A DNA stretch of 64,000 nucleotides from Roseibium denhamense (GCF_009711415.1 NZ_SMLZ01000107.1:1-64000), one strand, 5' to 3'; shown: positions 1 to 8,416, counted from the first letter of the stretch. Numbers and translations are program-made. The notes: generated by a model not told the origin, from the sequence alone.

Positions 1-543
1 GCCCTGGCCTTCTGCCAAGTCAGACAGGTTAAGACCAGTCGAAAGACTGGTGTCAGTGTAATCGACAGCTTCGATATCCAAACGGGAAGTTGCATCTTCG
101 TTGAAGATTGTCCGAAGATCGTTGCCATCGCCAGCGAGAAGGTTTTTGCCCTTATAACCCGCATCTTTCGCCAAATCTTCAATTTGGTTCAATAGCTCGT
201 TATATTGAGTTGCGAACTCTTTCCGCTCATATTGGCTCTGGGATTGCAAAGCCTGATTGGCTTTCGCTTTTGCAGACTCAACCAGGTTGGTGATTGAGCT
301 GATACCCTGGTCAGCAGCTTTGATAGTCTGGACTGACTGGCCCATATCGTCAAGCAGGCTGCTCAAGTCGTTGGCACGGGAGTTCAAACCAGAAGCAGTG
401 AAGAAGCTGTTCGGATTGTCCAGCGCAGAGTTTACTTTTTTGCCCGTCGCCAATTTGTTTTGGACATCGGACATAAATGAAGCGGTTTGCTGGAGAGTGT
501 TAAGGTTCTGGCGAACGCCAGCTGAAAGCGTAATGTCGCTCAT
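1..543 (-). CDS. Flagellin, N-terminal part (cut by window edge)
   Basis: The minus-strand frame opens at an ATG at 543 and is still open at base 1, so 181 codons are visible. The translation begins MSDITLSAGVRQNLNTLQ and continues with LATGKKVNSALDNPNSFF, the helical D0/D1 region of bacterial flagellins, which polymerise into the filament after export. AGAAAGGA precedes the ATG by a few A residues, a good ribosome site. The C-terminal D0/D1 helix lies outside the window. Rhizobiales-type bacteria often carry several flagellins, so which copy this is cannot be told. The family call is secure. Confidence 0.95.
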   Translation of the reverse strand, partial: MSDITLSAGVRQNLNTLQQTASFMSDVQNKLATGKKVNSALDNPNSFFTASGLNSRANDLSSLLDDMGQSVQTIKAADQGISSITNLVESAKAKANQALQSQSQYERKEFATQYNELLNQIEDLAKDAGYKGKNLLAGDGNDLRTIFNEDATSRLDIEAVDYTDTSLSTGLNLSDLAEGQG

Positions 544-861
544 TTTTTTTCCTTTCTAGGAATACAAGTTACTCGGGTCCTTCCTGGATCCGACGAGCAC
601 TTAACGGCTGAAATTCGTAATGAAATCTAAAGAGATATGGTTAGCGCGTGTTAAGGTTAATCACCCGTAACCCAACAGTCTGAAAGGCGTCTGGAAACAG
701 GTTGAACCTTGTCGTTCTGACTGCGCTTTGAGTTGTATCTGGGGAGGGGAAGGGCCCGATTGCGAAGGCGCCAGCTTTAGGTGCGCCCAAGCATACCGGA
801 TCGGTCAAGCTCCGGTTCAAGCAACACTAAGGCCTGAAGTGTAAAAAGAGGGCCTTGGAGG
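544..861. other. Flagellin leader and FlaG 3' region
   Basis: This 318-bp stretch has no convincing gene. It holds the flagellin upstream region and the sequence downstream of the FlaG-like gene. GTTAAGGTTAAT at 650-661 recurs exactly at 8476-8487, just downstream of the sigma-54-type promoter of flgF. No good TGGCAC-N5-TTGC element was found on the minus strand here, so the flagellin promoter type is unassigned. Confidence 0.5.
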
Positions 862-1269
862 TCAGACTGTCGTCTGGAAATTCTGCGGCTGGGCAGGGCC
901 TTGTTGTGCTGCGATCGTTTCCGCATAGGCACGCAACCGGCGAAGGGTCTCGCTCGGGATCTGACGCACAACTTCACCACTGTCCGGATCAGTGGCCACA
1001 TAAATGAAGCTTTCCGTTTCCGGGTCGAAATTGTTGCTGCGGTCTAATGGCGGCGCGACCAACTCGAGAAGCGTCTGGGATTCCCGCTCCCGCTCGCGGG
1101 CGCGCTCTTCCTCTTGCTGAAGCTCTTGCGCATCAACAGCTGGCCGCACGGTGTTTTGCACCGGCAGATCTGTATTTGTTGCAGGCTCATTCTGTTCCGG
1201 AGCCCGCGTAACCGGCGTTATCGCCGTATACGTCGGCGATGGCGGCCGGGCCAATACCGTATCAACCAT
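862..1269 (-). CDS. FlaG-like flagellar protein
   Basis: This 135-residue soluble protein has a disordered Pro/Thr/Glu-rich N-terminal half and a charged Arg/Glu stretch. It ends in a small domain of FlaG type: a beta hairpin around residues 88-107 reading DPDSGEVVRQIPSETLRRL. In other bacteria FlaG proteins affect filament length, and the gene sits next to flagellin as here. GGAGG lies five bases before the ATG. A terminator lies upstream at 1470-1500, so it probably has its own promoter in 1270-1469. The family is recognised from the C-terminal motif only; the exact role is inferred. Confidence 0.75.
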   Translation of the reverse strand: MVDTVLARPPSPTYTAITPVTRAPEQNEPATNTDLPVQNTVRPAVDAQELQQEEERARERERESQTLLELVAPPLDRSNNFDPETESFIYVATDPDSGEVVRQIPSETLRRLRAYAETIAAQQGPAQPQNFQTTV

Positions 1270-1469
1270 CTCATCCTCCGGGGAAGCTACAATACTCCCG
1301 AATAGTCGCAGATATAACGCAAGGGAATGAATCCTCTGTTAACGGGATAGTTAGAATTTTAAGGATCGCCGGAGAGGCCGTTGTAAGTGTTTTTGATTCG
1401 CAGTTTCTGTGAGGTATGCGTTGGTGGCACGCACACCGACCCTTGAGAATATTCTTCAAAGCAGACCGC

Positions 1470-1500
1470 AAAAAAGCCGGGTTTGCGACAAACCCGGCTT
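1470..1500 (-). terminator. Rho-independent terminator of the flgI operon
   Basis: A perfect 11-bp stem (AAGCCGGGTTT, 1474-1484, pairing with 1490-1500) has a five-base loop. On the minus strand it is followed by a run of T. It lies 32 bp after the stop of the FlgN-like gene and separates that operon from the FlaG-like gene. Confidence 0.85.
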
Positions 1501-1532
1501 GGTATCTATTGGTTCTAAAGAACGGTTTTTGC

Positions 1533-2027
1533 CTAAAGCGACTGGTTCACCGCGATCCCTTGTGCGGATTGCGGGCCGGATGCCGAAGTTCCGTTGCGGC
1601 CATATGTTGTCGGCGCGGAGGGCTTCTGCGCTCCAACCGCCTTGGCAACTGTCGAGACGATGTTGTTCGCAACATCCCTTGCTGTTGCTAGAACGGCCAG
1701 GTTTATTCTGAGCACCGGTTGAAACTCTCCATGCTGACGCCGTAGCGACTGCGTCGCGGAGGGGGCAAGATTGCCGAGTGCCACCGCATGTTCTTTTGCT
1801 GTCAGCATGCCGCGTGTGTATTCATGAATGAGGCGGGCTTTATCTGCCTGAAGCTCACCGGCCTCTTTCAGTTTCCCGGCACGCACCATATCGGTCTCCA
1901 TCTCAATGACAGATAGCAGCGCTTCCATGGTTCCTGACAAGGCAGAACAGAAGCTCTCTGCGTCCTGTTTGCTTGCCGGGCGCTCGAGAGAAAACGGAAA
2001 CGCGTCGGAATTTGGCTGTGCGGTCAT
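1533..2027 (-). CDS. FlgN-like flagellar export chaperone (putative)
   Basis: This 164-residue, mainly helical protein has a long central helical hairpin (about residues 20-120, e.g. LLSVIEMETDMVRAGKLKEA) and a disordered Ser/Gly/Thr-rich tail. The size, the helical hairpin and the position as last gene after flgI and the rod-binding protein match the FlgN-type proteins of alphaproteobacteria, which guard hook-filament junction proteins before export. Its ATG overlaps the stop of the upstream gene by four bases, so translation is probably coupled. Sequence identity in this family is low, so the assignment rests largely on context. Confidence 0.6.
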   Translation of the reverse strand: MTAQPNSDAFPFSLERPASKQDAESFCSALSGTMEALLSVIEMETDMVRAGKLKEAGELQADKARLIHEYTRGMLTAKEHAVALGNLAPSATQSLRRQHGEFQPVLRINLAVLATARDVANNIVSTVAKAVGAQKPSAPTTYGRNGTSASGPQSAQGIAVNQSL

Positions 2028-2341
2028 GGACGCCCCTCCTGCAAGGCGAGTAATTCACGTTCAACGCTCTCGGCCAGTCCGATGCCGCCGGCGTCGGAGA
2101 TTGACCGGGCGTATTCATCAATAAGCAAGCTCTGCCAGGCGTCAGAGCCATGCCCATTTCCCCATGTTCCGCCTTCCTGAAGGCCGGTGAACATGTTCTG
2201 AAGCATGTTGTTGAGAAACACTGCTTCGAATTCTTTGGAGGCTACCTTGACCGCTTCCTTGCTGGTGCGGTCGACATTCTGGACGGCCGACAGCGGGTTG
2301 GATTGGTTCGGAGCCGACGTCATGGGTTGAAGCAACATCAC
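2024..2341 (-). CDS. flgJ: Rod-binding protein (FlgJ N-terminal domain / CheL type)
   Basis: This 105-residue protein matches the rod-binding domain of FlgJ: KVASKEFEAVFLNNMLQNMF, then the W-G-N-G-H-G-S-D-A-W-Q segment and the GIGLAESV turn typical of the family. It caps or scaffolds rod assembly in the periplasm. The muramidase domain that enterobacterial FlgJ carries is absent. This is normal in alphaproteobacteria, where the short form is often called CheL. It overlaps flgI by four bases upstream and the FlgN-like gene by four bases downstream, making a tight flgI-flgJ-flgN unit. Confidence 0.85.
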   Translation of the reverse strand: MMLLQPMTSAPNQSNPLSAVQNVDRTSKEAVKVASKEFEAVFLNNMLQNMFTGLQEGGTWGNGHGSDAWQSLLIDEYARSISDAGGIGLAESVERELLALQEGRP

Positions 2342-3483
2342 AGCACCTCGATTTCTGCCTGCAAGGCCCCTGACGCCTTGATGGCCTGCAAGATGGAGAT
2401 CATGTCACGCGGACCGATCCCAAGAGCGTTAAGCCCGTCAACGAGTTGTTTCAGCGTGACGGTTTCCGGAACGATTGCCAGTTTGGCATCCGGGTCATCG
2501 TTGATCGCCAGATCCGTGCGCGGGACGACGGCCGTCTGTCCATTTGCAAATGGCAGAGGCTGAACGACTTCCGGCGTTTCAGCAATCGTCACAGTCAGAT
2601 TTCCTTGTGCGACCGCTACCATGGAAACCTTGACATCCTGGCCCATCACGATGATGCCGGAGTTTTCATCAATCACGACACGAGCGGGCAGGTCCGGCTC
2701 CACGATCAGCTGTTCGATGTCGGTCAGAAGGTCGACGATGTTGCCGTCATATTGTTGCGGCAGATCGAGACGGACAGTCGCCGGGTCAAGCGGCTCTGCC
2801 GTCGGCATGCCGATCAACTCATTAATGGAAAGGGCAACCCGCCGGGCTGTGGTCAGATCCGGATTGCGCAATGCCAGCCGGAGAGTGGTCAGGGACGCGA
2901 GTTTGAAGTCGAGTTCCCGCTCGACGAGACCGCCATTTGCAATCCGTCCTGCCGTTGGAACGCCCCGGACAATCGAAGCCGCTTCACCTTGAGCCGAAAA
3001 GCCGCCAATCGCGACAGAGCCCTGGGCAATGGCGTAGACTTCGCCGTCCGCGCCAACAAGCGGCGTCACCAGCAATGTGCCGCCTTGTAGAGACCCCGCG
3101 TCGCCAAGCGCGCTGACACTGACATCAATCCGTGTGCCTTGGGTTGAAAAGGGAGGCAGGTTGGCGGTCACCATCACGGCTGCAACGGTGTTGGTGTTCA
3201 AATCCACGTTCCGCGTGTTGACCCCAAGGCGCTCCAGCATCGCTTGCAGGCTCTGCTGGGTAAAGGGGGAGTTGTTGAGCGAGTCGCCCGTTCCGTTCAG
3301 GCCGACAACCAGGCCGTATCCGATCAGCTGGTTCTCACGGATCCCTTCAAAATCCGCGATATCCTTGATCCGGGATGAGGCTTGTGCTGTGGCAATCGTC
3401 CAGACCGTTGCTGCAATGACAACAAGGAATGCGCCCGCCAGGCGCCTTCCATAATTTAAAATTTCGGACTTACCGTTTCGCAT
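2338..3483 (-). CDS. flgI: Flagellar P-ring protein FlgI
   Basis: FlgI forms the P-ring around the flagellar rod in the peptidoglycan layer. After a signal peptide (VVIAATVWTIATAQA) the protein starts SSRIKDIADFEGIRENQLIG, the classic FlgI N-terminus. The signature GLVVGLNGTGDSLNNSPFT and the C-terminal LKQLVDGLNALGIGPRDMI are also present. I chose the ATG at 3483 (381 residues). The longer frame from GTG 3543 would put 20 charged residues before the signal peptide and would begin about where transcription from the sigma-54-type promoter at 3551-3565 should start. It is first gene of an operon with the rod-binding and FlgN-like genes. Confidence 0.95.
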   Translation of the reverse strand: MRNGKSEILNYGRRLAGAFLVVIAATVWTIATAQASSRIKDIADFEGIRENQLIGYGLVVGLNGTGDSLNNSPFTQQSLQAMLERLGVNTRNVDLNTNTVAAVMVTANLPPFSTQGTRIDVSVSALGDAGSLQGGTLLVTPLVGADGEVYAIAQGSVAIGGFSAQGEAASIVRGVPTAGRIANGGLVERELDFKLASLTTLRLALRNPDLTTARRVALSINELIGMPTAEPLDPATVRLDLPQQYDGNIVDLLTDIEQLIVEPDLPARVVIDENSGIIVMGQDVKVSMVAVAQGNLTVTIAETPEVVQPLPFANGQTAVVPRTDLAINDDPDAKLAIVPETVTLKQLVDGLNALGIGPRDMISILQAIKASGALQAEIEVL

Positions 3484-3794
3484 TACAGTGACTTGCCCAT
3501 TTCCACGTATCAGCAACTTGTGCCGGGATGCTTCTGCTCGCACTGTCTATGCGAGAGTCATGCCACTTCTGCCTCATGGCAGGCCGTCCCGACAAAAGTG
3601 ATGGGATTCTGCGGGAAAAGCTGCCTTCTTGGCGAGCCTATCCACGCGTAAATGAAGCGCCTGGTTAATGATCTCTTGTTTTAACCGGCAAATATTGCCT
3701 CATAGGGCGGGACTCATTTACCCTTGGGTGGAAAATTCTGTCTGCATGCTGTTCACTCAGCAGTTGAATGCGCACAGGTAACTGGAAGACGATC
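3484..3794. other. Divergent flgI / fliX promoter region
   Basis: This 311-bp non-coding stretch lies between flgI (minus) and fliX (plus). It holds the flgI sigma-54-type promoter described separately. On the plus strand I found no sigma-54 element or TTAA-N7-TTAA box for fliX. TTAA occurs at 3665 and again near 3681, but the spacing is too long for a CtrA site. Confidence 0.5.
3551..3565 (-). promoter_or_regulatory. Sigma-54-type promoter of flgI operon (putative)
   Basis: The minus strand reads TGGCATGACTCTCGC. Compared with TGGCAC-N5-TTGC it has the invariant GG and GC exactly ten bases apart, with one mismatch in each half. The predicted start of transcription is near 3539, giving a leader of about 55 nt to the ATG at 3483. 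That is close to the leader at flgF. This supports the shorter FlgI start. Confidence 0.6.
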
Positions 3795-4217
3795 ATGCGT
3801 ATTACAGGGAACAAACCTGTCGGCAATGTTCAGGGGCGCGGGGCAAAGAAAAATGCACCCTCTGGCGCAGAAACGTTCACGCCGGACCTGGGCGGCGATG
3901 TGTCCGCTTCTTCTGAGACAGCAGGTGGGCTTGGTATTCAGGGAATGGATGCGCTCCTCGCTCTTCAGGAAGTGGATGAGCGCGCTGAGCGGCGTCGCAA
4001 AGCTGCCAGGTTCGGGCATACGATGCTGGATCAGCTTGAAGCGGTGCGAACGGATCTTCTAGCCGGTGTCGTTTCGGAGGATCGTCTGGAGGCTCTGGCC
4101 TCCCGGGTAAGCATGCGTCAGCCGAGCGGAGATGACCGCGTGGAAGCCGTCCTTGATGAGATCGAATTGAGGGTGAAGGTGGAGCTGGCAAAACTTGGCC
4201 GATTCCCCGAAGGTTGA
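3795..4217 (+). CDS. fliX: Flagellar assembly regulator FliX
   Basis: This 140-residue protein begins MRITGNKPVG and has the helical region GMDALLALQEVDERAERRRKA found in FliX. In Caulobacter, FliX couples completion of the early (class II) flagellar structure to activity of FlbD, the activator of sigma-54 flagellar promoters. FlbD itself is not in this window. The start at 3795 follows GGAAG with six-base spacing. The longer frame from 3768 adds nine residues without a better site. Length equals the family norm. A GC-rich hairpin follows at about 4228-4247 without a T run. The sigma-54-type promoters of flgI and flgF nearby fit this role. Confidence 0.88.
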   Translation: MRITGNKPVGNVQGRGAKKNAPSGAETFTPDLGGDVSASSETAGGLGIQGMDALLALQEVDERAERRRKAARFGHTMLDQLEAVRTDLLAGVVSEDRLEALASRVSMRQPSGDDRVEAVLDEIELRVKVELAKLGRFPEG

Positions 4218-4379
4218 GTTGGCCGGCCGCCGCCGCTGTGGCGGCAGATGGCTAAAAATCTACTCAACATATTGAGAAATAAGTATATTCAATGACAACT
4301 TTTTTACCAAAACAATCGTTGTTCCTTGGGGCAAGCGGCTATATATTGCCGCCGTCATAACGGTAATCCGGAGTTATTG

Positions 4380-4796
4380 ATGACGGTAGAAATTGAGGCT
4401 GACTATCGACCCTCGGACGACGAGCCGTTCATGAATGACAGGCAGCGCGAATATTTTCGCAACAAGCTGCTGAATTGGAAAGACGACATCCTGAAGGAGA
4501 GCAAAGAGACGCTCGCCAATCTTCAGGAGGAAAGTCAAAATCACCCCGACTTCGCAGATCGCGCCTCTTCTGAAACAGATCGTTCCATTGAGTTGCGCGC
4601 TCGTGACCGCCAGCGCAAGTTGATTTCAAAGATCGACGCTGCGCTGGAGCGCATTGCGGACGGGAGCTACGGATATTGCGAGGAGACCGGAGAGCCAATT
4701 GCTCTGAGACGGTTGGAGGCGCGTCCGATTGCAACACTTTCGATCGAAGCTCAGGAAGCTCATGAGCGCCGGGAAAAAGTGTATCGCGATGATTGA
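4380..4796 (+). CDS. dksA: RNA polymerase-binding transcription factor DksA
   Basis: DksA enters the secondary channel of RNA polymerase and acts with ppGpp on stringent promoters. The 138-residue protein has the coiled coil (about residues 20-90) with the tip motif FADRASSETDRS, followed by the zinc-finger region GYCEETGEPIALRRLEARP. Of the four zinc cysteines of E. coli DksA only the first remains; the others read T, S and A (CEET... LSIEA). This pattern is common in alphaproteobacterial DksA, so the protein is probably functional without bound zinc. The ATG at 4380 follows GGAG with seven-base spacing. A strong terminator follows at 4851. Its place between fliX and the flgFGAH operon is a conserved alphaproteobacterial arrangement as far as I recall. 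Confidence 0.92.
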   Translation: MTVEIEADYRPSDDEPFMNDRQREYFRNKLLNWKDDILKESKETLANLQEESQNHPDFADRASSETDRSIELRARDRQRKLISKIDAALERIADGSYGYCEETGEPIALRRLEARPIATLSIEAQEAHERREKVYRDD

Positions 4797-4850
4797 TTTC
4801 CAGTAACGGCAATCCTGCTGCCTGAGCGGCGGGTAAACTAGTTAATTCCA

Positions 4851-4877
4851 CCTTCCCCAATCGGGGAAGGTTTTTTT
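4851..4877 (+). terminator. Rho-independent terminator of dksA
   Basis: The stem CCTTCCCC/GGGGAAGG (4851-4858 with 4863-4870) has a four-base loop and is followed by seven T. It lies 54 bp after the dksA stop. Confidence 0.9.
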
Positions 4878-4934
4878 ATGTGCGCGGGCCTGCTGCGTCT
4901 TTGAAAGCACCTCTGCAAAGTGCGAGTTGGAAAG

Positions 4935-4980
4935 GATAACGGGCACGGAGCTCGGGGAGCGAGACACCGTGCCCGTTGTC
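4935..4980. repeat. Long inverted repeat between dksA and flgH
   Basis: Two 14-base arms (4935-4948 and 4967-4980) pair except for one G-T position, with an 18-base spacer. Arm core: ACGGGCACGG. It lies in the convergent gap between dksA and flgH, beyond the dksA terminator. It could end flgFGAH transcription, but no clean T run follows on the minus strand. The rest of the 325-bp gap (4797-5121) shows no gene. Confidence 0.5.
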
Positions 4981-5121
4981 AGCCGCAGGGATTGATGTCC
5001 GGAACATCAGGCCGCTGCGGCCGGGGGGAGCTTGCTGCGGTATCTAGAGCATCAGCCGTCTTGTTTGAAACGTCCGATGCTTGGTCACCGCACAATCAAT
5101 CCTGATTTACCGTCCGCTGAT

Positions 5122-5871
5122 CTAGAATGGCAGGATGATGTCGAGAACCTGGTTGCCAACACGGGGTTGCTGGACATCAGTGATCTGACCTCGGCCGCCG
5201 TATCCGATCCGGGCTTCGGCGATCTGTTCACTCGCGATCCGGTTGTTAGCCGTAATGTCCTCAGGTCTTACAATGCCGGCCACAATCAATTCCCGCACCT
5301 CGAAGTTCACTCGAACCTCTTGCCTGCCTTCGATCACCAGATTGCCGTTTGGCAACACTTGAGTCACGACAGCCGCGATGGTTGTCTGTAGGGTTTCTTC
5401 CCGTTCGACATTGCCTTCACCGGCAAAGCTGGAGTTGCTGTCTACGCTGCCAATATTGCTGGCAGCGGCCCCTGCAGGCATGAAGACCGTATCAATTGCC
5501 GTGCCAAGTGCTCCTCCAACGCCGCTTCCGTTGGATTCCGTGCGGCTGCGATCCGTGCTGTTTTCAATCTCCGCCTGGTCGTTGATCGTGACAACTACGG
5601 TCAGGATATCGCCGACCTGGCTGGCACGCTGGTCCTTGAAGAAGGCGCGGCTGCCCGATTGCCAAAGTGAGTTTGGATTGTAATGCGCCTGCACCGGGTC
5701 CGGCATCGGCATTTGCACGGGGCGATAGCCCGGCGTTGTCGTTGGATCCTGGATGGCGTTGAGGGCTGGCTGCTGTCCAACATTGGCCAGTTTGTCCGCT
5801 GTGCCGCAGCCCGCGGCCAGGGCTGCAAGCGCAATGCTTGCCAGCAGGTTTTTCGAGGATGGGATCAACAT
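5122..5871 (-). CDS. flgH: Flagellar L-ring lipoprotein FlgH
   Basis: FlgH forms the outer-membrane L-ring of the flagellar bushing. The 249-residue precursor has a lipoprotein signal with lipobox LAAGC (Cys22). It then has the family motifs SLWQSGSRAFFKDQRASQVGD, VVTINDQAEIEN and the C-terminal NNRIASEQIAEARIGYGGRG. Its ATG overlaps the flgA stop (TAATG), so translation is coupled. It is the last gene of flgF-flgG-flgA-flgH. Confidence 0.96.
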   Translation of the reverse strand: MLIPSSKNLLASIALAALAAGCGTADKLANVGQQPALNAIQDPTTTPGYRPVQMPMPDPVQAHYNPNSLWQSGSRAFFKDQRASQVGDILTVVVTINDQAEIENSTDRSRTESNGSGVGGALGTAIDTVFMPAGAAASNIGSVDSNSSFAGEGNVEREETLQTTIAAVVTQVLPNGNLVIEGRQEVRVNFEVRELIVAGIVRPEDITANNRIASEQIAEARIGYGGRGQITDVQQPRVGNQVLDIILPF

Positions 5872-6854
5872 TAGTCGGTCTCGCTGTTCAAGCTTGCAAT
5901 AACTGGATTGGCGGCATGAACGCGTACTTGGCCGCGGGAGCTTATGATTGCCGGAACGATCCGGCGGGATGTCAGGTTCATGACATCAATGACATCACCT
6001 TTTGCGCCGTCATCCATGGCTTGAGCGCGTGAGGTCAGTTTCATGCCTGTCATCAGGTAGGTCACGGTGACCTTGTCACCGCGCTTGACCAGGACAGGTC
6101 TTTGAAAATCCTTCCGGGCGAGCGGCGAATTGGCACGGATGTTTGATCGGGCTTCCTTGCCGATGATTTCGTCAGCATCAACGACAGCGCCGGTTGTGAC
6201 TTTGGTCCGGGGCATCCGGATCGTGCTCAGGTCGCCTTCTTTGAGGATGTCACCGCGCCGAAGCGGCTGCGCCAAGGCCAGGATGTCCACCATCTCAACG
6301 GCAAGGCCAGTCATTGTGAGAGGCTGGTAGCCGTTTTCAGTGGCAACCATGCCAACCGTGGTGAAATGGCCTGTTGTCGGCGACCAGTCGATCCGCTCAA
6401 TCCGCAAGGGCTCTGCGACCTTCGGGTCTGCAAGCACCTTGTCTGGTGCTTGAAAGAACCGGACGTCGACCATCGAGATATCGACAGAGGCGTTGCGTTC
6501 GGCCAACGCCTTCCGGATCAGCTGAGCCAATTGCCCGCGGTCGAAAGTCGCTGCGCCCCGGTGGACCGAAACCTGCCGGAGCCCATCGGTTCCCGCGGCT
6601 TTCAGTCCGGCTGATCGGGCCCGCTCGGCAACCAGTGTTGCTGCAACGTCCCCAGATGTCCCCATGTCTGGCGACCGGAACAATGGTTTGGCCGCAAGGG
6701 CGCCTGCATTGGAGTAAAAATCTCCAATGGTCACAACGTCGGACAAGGTTACGACTTGCGAGCGCAGGACCGGTTTTGCGTCCTCCGCCACAACCGGCAG
6801 GCAGCAAAGCAGTACTCCGAAAAAGGCGGCAGCCGCGCTTCTGATATGGGTCAT
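5871..6854 (-). CDS. flgA: Flagellar P-ring assembly chaperone FlgA
   Basis: FlgA is a periplasmic chaperone that assists FlgI polymerisation into the P-ring. The 327-residue precursor has a signal peptide (AAAAFFGVLLCCLPVVAEDA) and an N-terminal region conserved in rhizobial FlgA. The C-terminal SAF domain carries LRRGDILKEGDLSTIRMPR, the ANSPLARKDFQRPVLVKRGD segment and DVIDVMNLTSRRIVPAI. It starts 18 bp after the flgG stop. The ATG has only a weak ribosome site, so coupling to flgG is likely. Confidence 0.93.
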   Translation of the reverse strand: MTHIRSAAAAFFGVLLCCLPVVAEDAKPVLRSQVVTLSDVVTIGDFYSNAGALAAKPLFRSPDMGTSGDVAATLVAERARSAGLKAAGTDGLRQVSVHRGAATFDRGQLAQLIRKALAERNASVDISMVDVRFFQAPDKVLADPKVAEPLRIERIDWSPTTGHFTTVGMVATENGYQPLTMTGLAVEMVDILALAQPLRRGDILKEGDLSTIRMPRTKVTTGAVVDADEIIGKEARSNIRANSPLARKDFQRPVLVKRGDKVTVTYLMTGMKLTSRAQAMDDGAKGDVIDVMNLTSRRIVPAIISSRGQVRVHAANPVIASLNSETD

Positions 6855-6872
6855 TGGTTCATGCCTCGCCCG

Positions 6873-7655
6873 TTAGCGGAGGTTGGTGGTTGTGGAGTAC
6901 ATGTCGTCAGCGGCCTGAATGACCTTGGAATTCATCTCGTAAGCCCGCTGGGCCGAGATCAGGTCGGCGATTTCCGTCACCGCGTCCACATTGGCCATTT
7001 CCAGAAAATACTGCTGCACACTGCCAAACCCGTCTGCATAAGGATTTCCGGTCTGGGCCGCGCCGCTTGCGTCCGTTTCCAGGAACAGGTTGTCGCCGAT
7101 TGCTTCGAGGCCGGACTTGTTGACGAACCGTGCCAATTGAAGCTGGCCCAGCTGAACAGTGTTGCCGGCCGTGTCGACGGCTTGAATGGTGCCGTCATTC
7201 GCAATTGTGACGTCCGTGTTGTCTTCCGGAATGGTGATGCCCGGATTGACCGTGTAGCCGTCGATCGTGACAAGCTGGCCGGTGGCATCGCGCTCGAAAG
7301 AGCCGTCACGTGTATAGGCCGTGGTCCCATCCGGAAGATCGATCTGGAAGAACCCTTCACCGCGAATGGCGACGTCCAGTTCCTTGCCGGTCTGCTCCAG
7401 CGAACCCTGGCTCATGATACGTGCCGTTGAGGCCAGCTTAACGCCGGAACCAATCTGGATGCCCGTTGGAACAATCGTTCCCGCATCCGATGTTTCCGTG
7501 CCCATGCGCCGGAGGTTTTGGTACAGCAGATCCTGAAAATCGGCGCGCTGCTTTTTGAAGCCGGTGGTTCGCATGTTGGCAACGTTGTTCGAGATAACCT
7601 CGACGTTCCGCTCTTGCGCCTTCATGCCGGTAGCCGCGATGTGGAGTGCTTTCAT
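6873..7655 (-). CDS. flgG: Flagellar distal rod protein FlgG
   Basis: FlgG builds the distal rod. The 260 residues match the family over the full length. The N-terminal rod motif NVEVISNNVANMRTTGFKKQ includes an M where ANxNT is usual. The central region has the FQDLLYQ segment, and the C-terminal helix ISAQRAYEMNSKVIQAADDM is the axial-protein D0 domain. GGAAGAA precedes the ATG. It follows flgF by 20 bp. No odd features besides the rod motif variant. Confidence 0.96.
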   Translation of the reverse strand: MKALHIAATGMKAQERNVEVISNNVANMRTTGFKKQRADFQDLLYQNLRRMGTETSDAGTIVPTGIQIGSGVKLASTARIMSQGSLEQTGKELDVAIRGEGFFQIDLPDGTTAYTRDGSFERDATGQLVTIDGYTVNPGITIPEDNTDVTIANDGTIQAVDTAGNTVQLGQLQLARFVNKSGLEAIGDNLFLETDASGAAQTGNPYADGFGSVQQYFLEMANVDAVTEIADLISAQRAYEMNSKVIQAADDMYSTTTNLR

Positions 7656-7675
7656 CGGTGTTCTTCCTAAGACGC

Positions 7676-8416
7676 TTAAGCTTCAAGTTTGCCGAGCGTG
7701 CCAATGGCCTGCTGGCGCAGGTCATTCACGTCTTTCAGCATTTTGGTAACGGACTCGTAGGCGCGCTGAATCTCGATCAGCTGCGTCACTTCGAAAATTC
7801 CCTCGACATTTGATTGTTCGAGGGCGCCTTGCACCACACGTATACCGGCGGCCAGCTGCGGTTCTTCGCCCAGGTACATCGTATCACCGAGCTTCTCGAG
7901 CTCCTGCGGATCTTCAAACGATGCGGTGCGGATCTGACCGCGAACGCCAAGCTCGGTCGAGATGGTTCCGTCTTCGGCGATCTCGATGTCTCCGTCTTCA
8001 TTGGTGAAGGTCATCGGTCCGGCAGAGGTAAGAACAGGCCGGCCCTCGGATGTTACGAGAGTGCCTGTGCTGTCCAGGTGAAACGCCCCGTTGCGGGTGT
8101 AGGCTTCGGTCCCGTCTTCAAGCTGAACGACAAAAAACCCTTGGCCTTCCAGGGCAAGATCAAGATCGTTTCCCGAGTACTTGAAGCTGCCGTTTTGGAA
8201 ATCCGTATGGGTTTTGTAGTCCAGTACATAAGACAGCGTTTCGTCCGGGGTCTGAAACTCCGTCGCTTCCGCGATCGGCATCAGATATTCCTCAAACAGC
8301 AAATTCTGTGATTTGAAGCCGGTCGTGTTGATGTTCGCCATGTTGTTGGCGACAACAGTCAGCTGGTTCCGCAAAGCGGTCTGGCGTGACAGGCCAATTA
8401 ACTGCGCGTTCTCCAT
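7676..8416 (-). CDS. flgF: Flagellar proximal rod protein FlgF
   Basis: FlgF is part of the proximal rod. The 246-residue protein has the rod motif VVANNMANINTTGFKSQ, the FlgF/G/E middle domain (GQGFFVVQLEDGTEAYTRNG) and the axial C-terminal helix (TQLIEIQRAYESVTKMLKD). AAAGGAA lies eight bases before the ATG. It is the first gene of flgFGAH and is preceded by a sigma-54-type promoter at 8488-8502. Confidence 0.95.
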   Translation of the reverse strand: MENAQLIGLSRQTALRNQLTVVANNMANINTTGFKSQNLLFEEYLMPIAEATEFQTPDETLSYVLDYKTHTDFQNGSFKYSGNDLDLALEGQGFFVVQLEDGTEAYTRNGAFHLDSTGTLVTSEGRPVLTSAGPMTFTNEDGDIEIAEDGTISTELGVRGQIRTASFEDPQELEKLGDTMYLGEEPQLAAGIRVVQGALEQSNVEGIFEVTQLIEIQRAYESVTKMLKDVNDLRQQAIGTLGKLEA

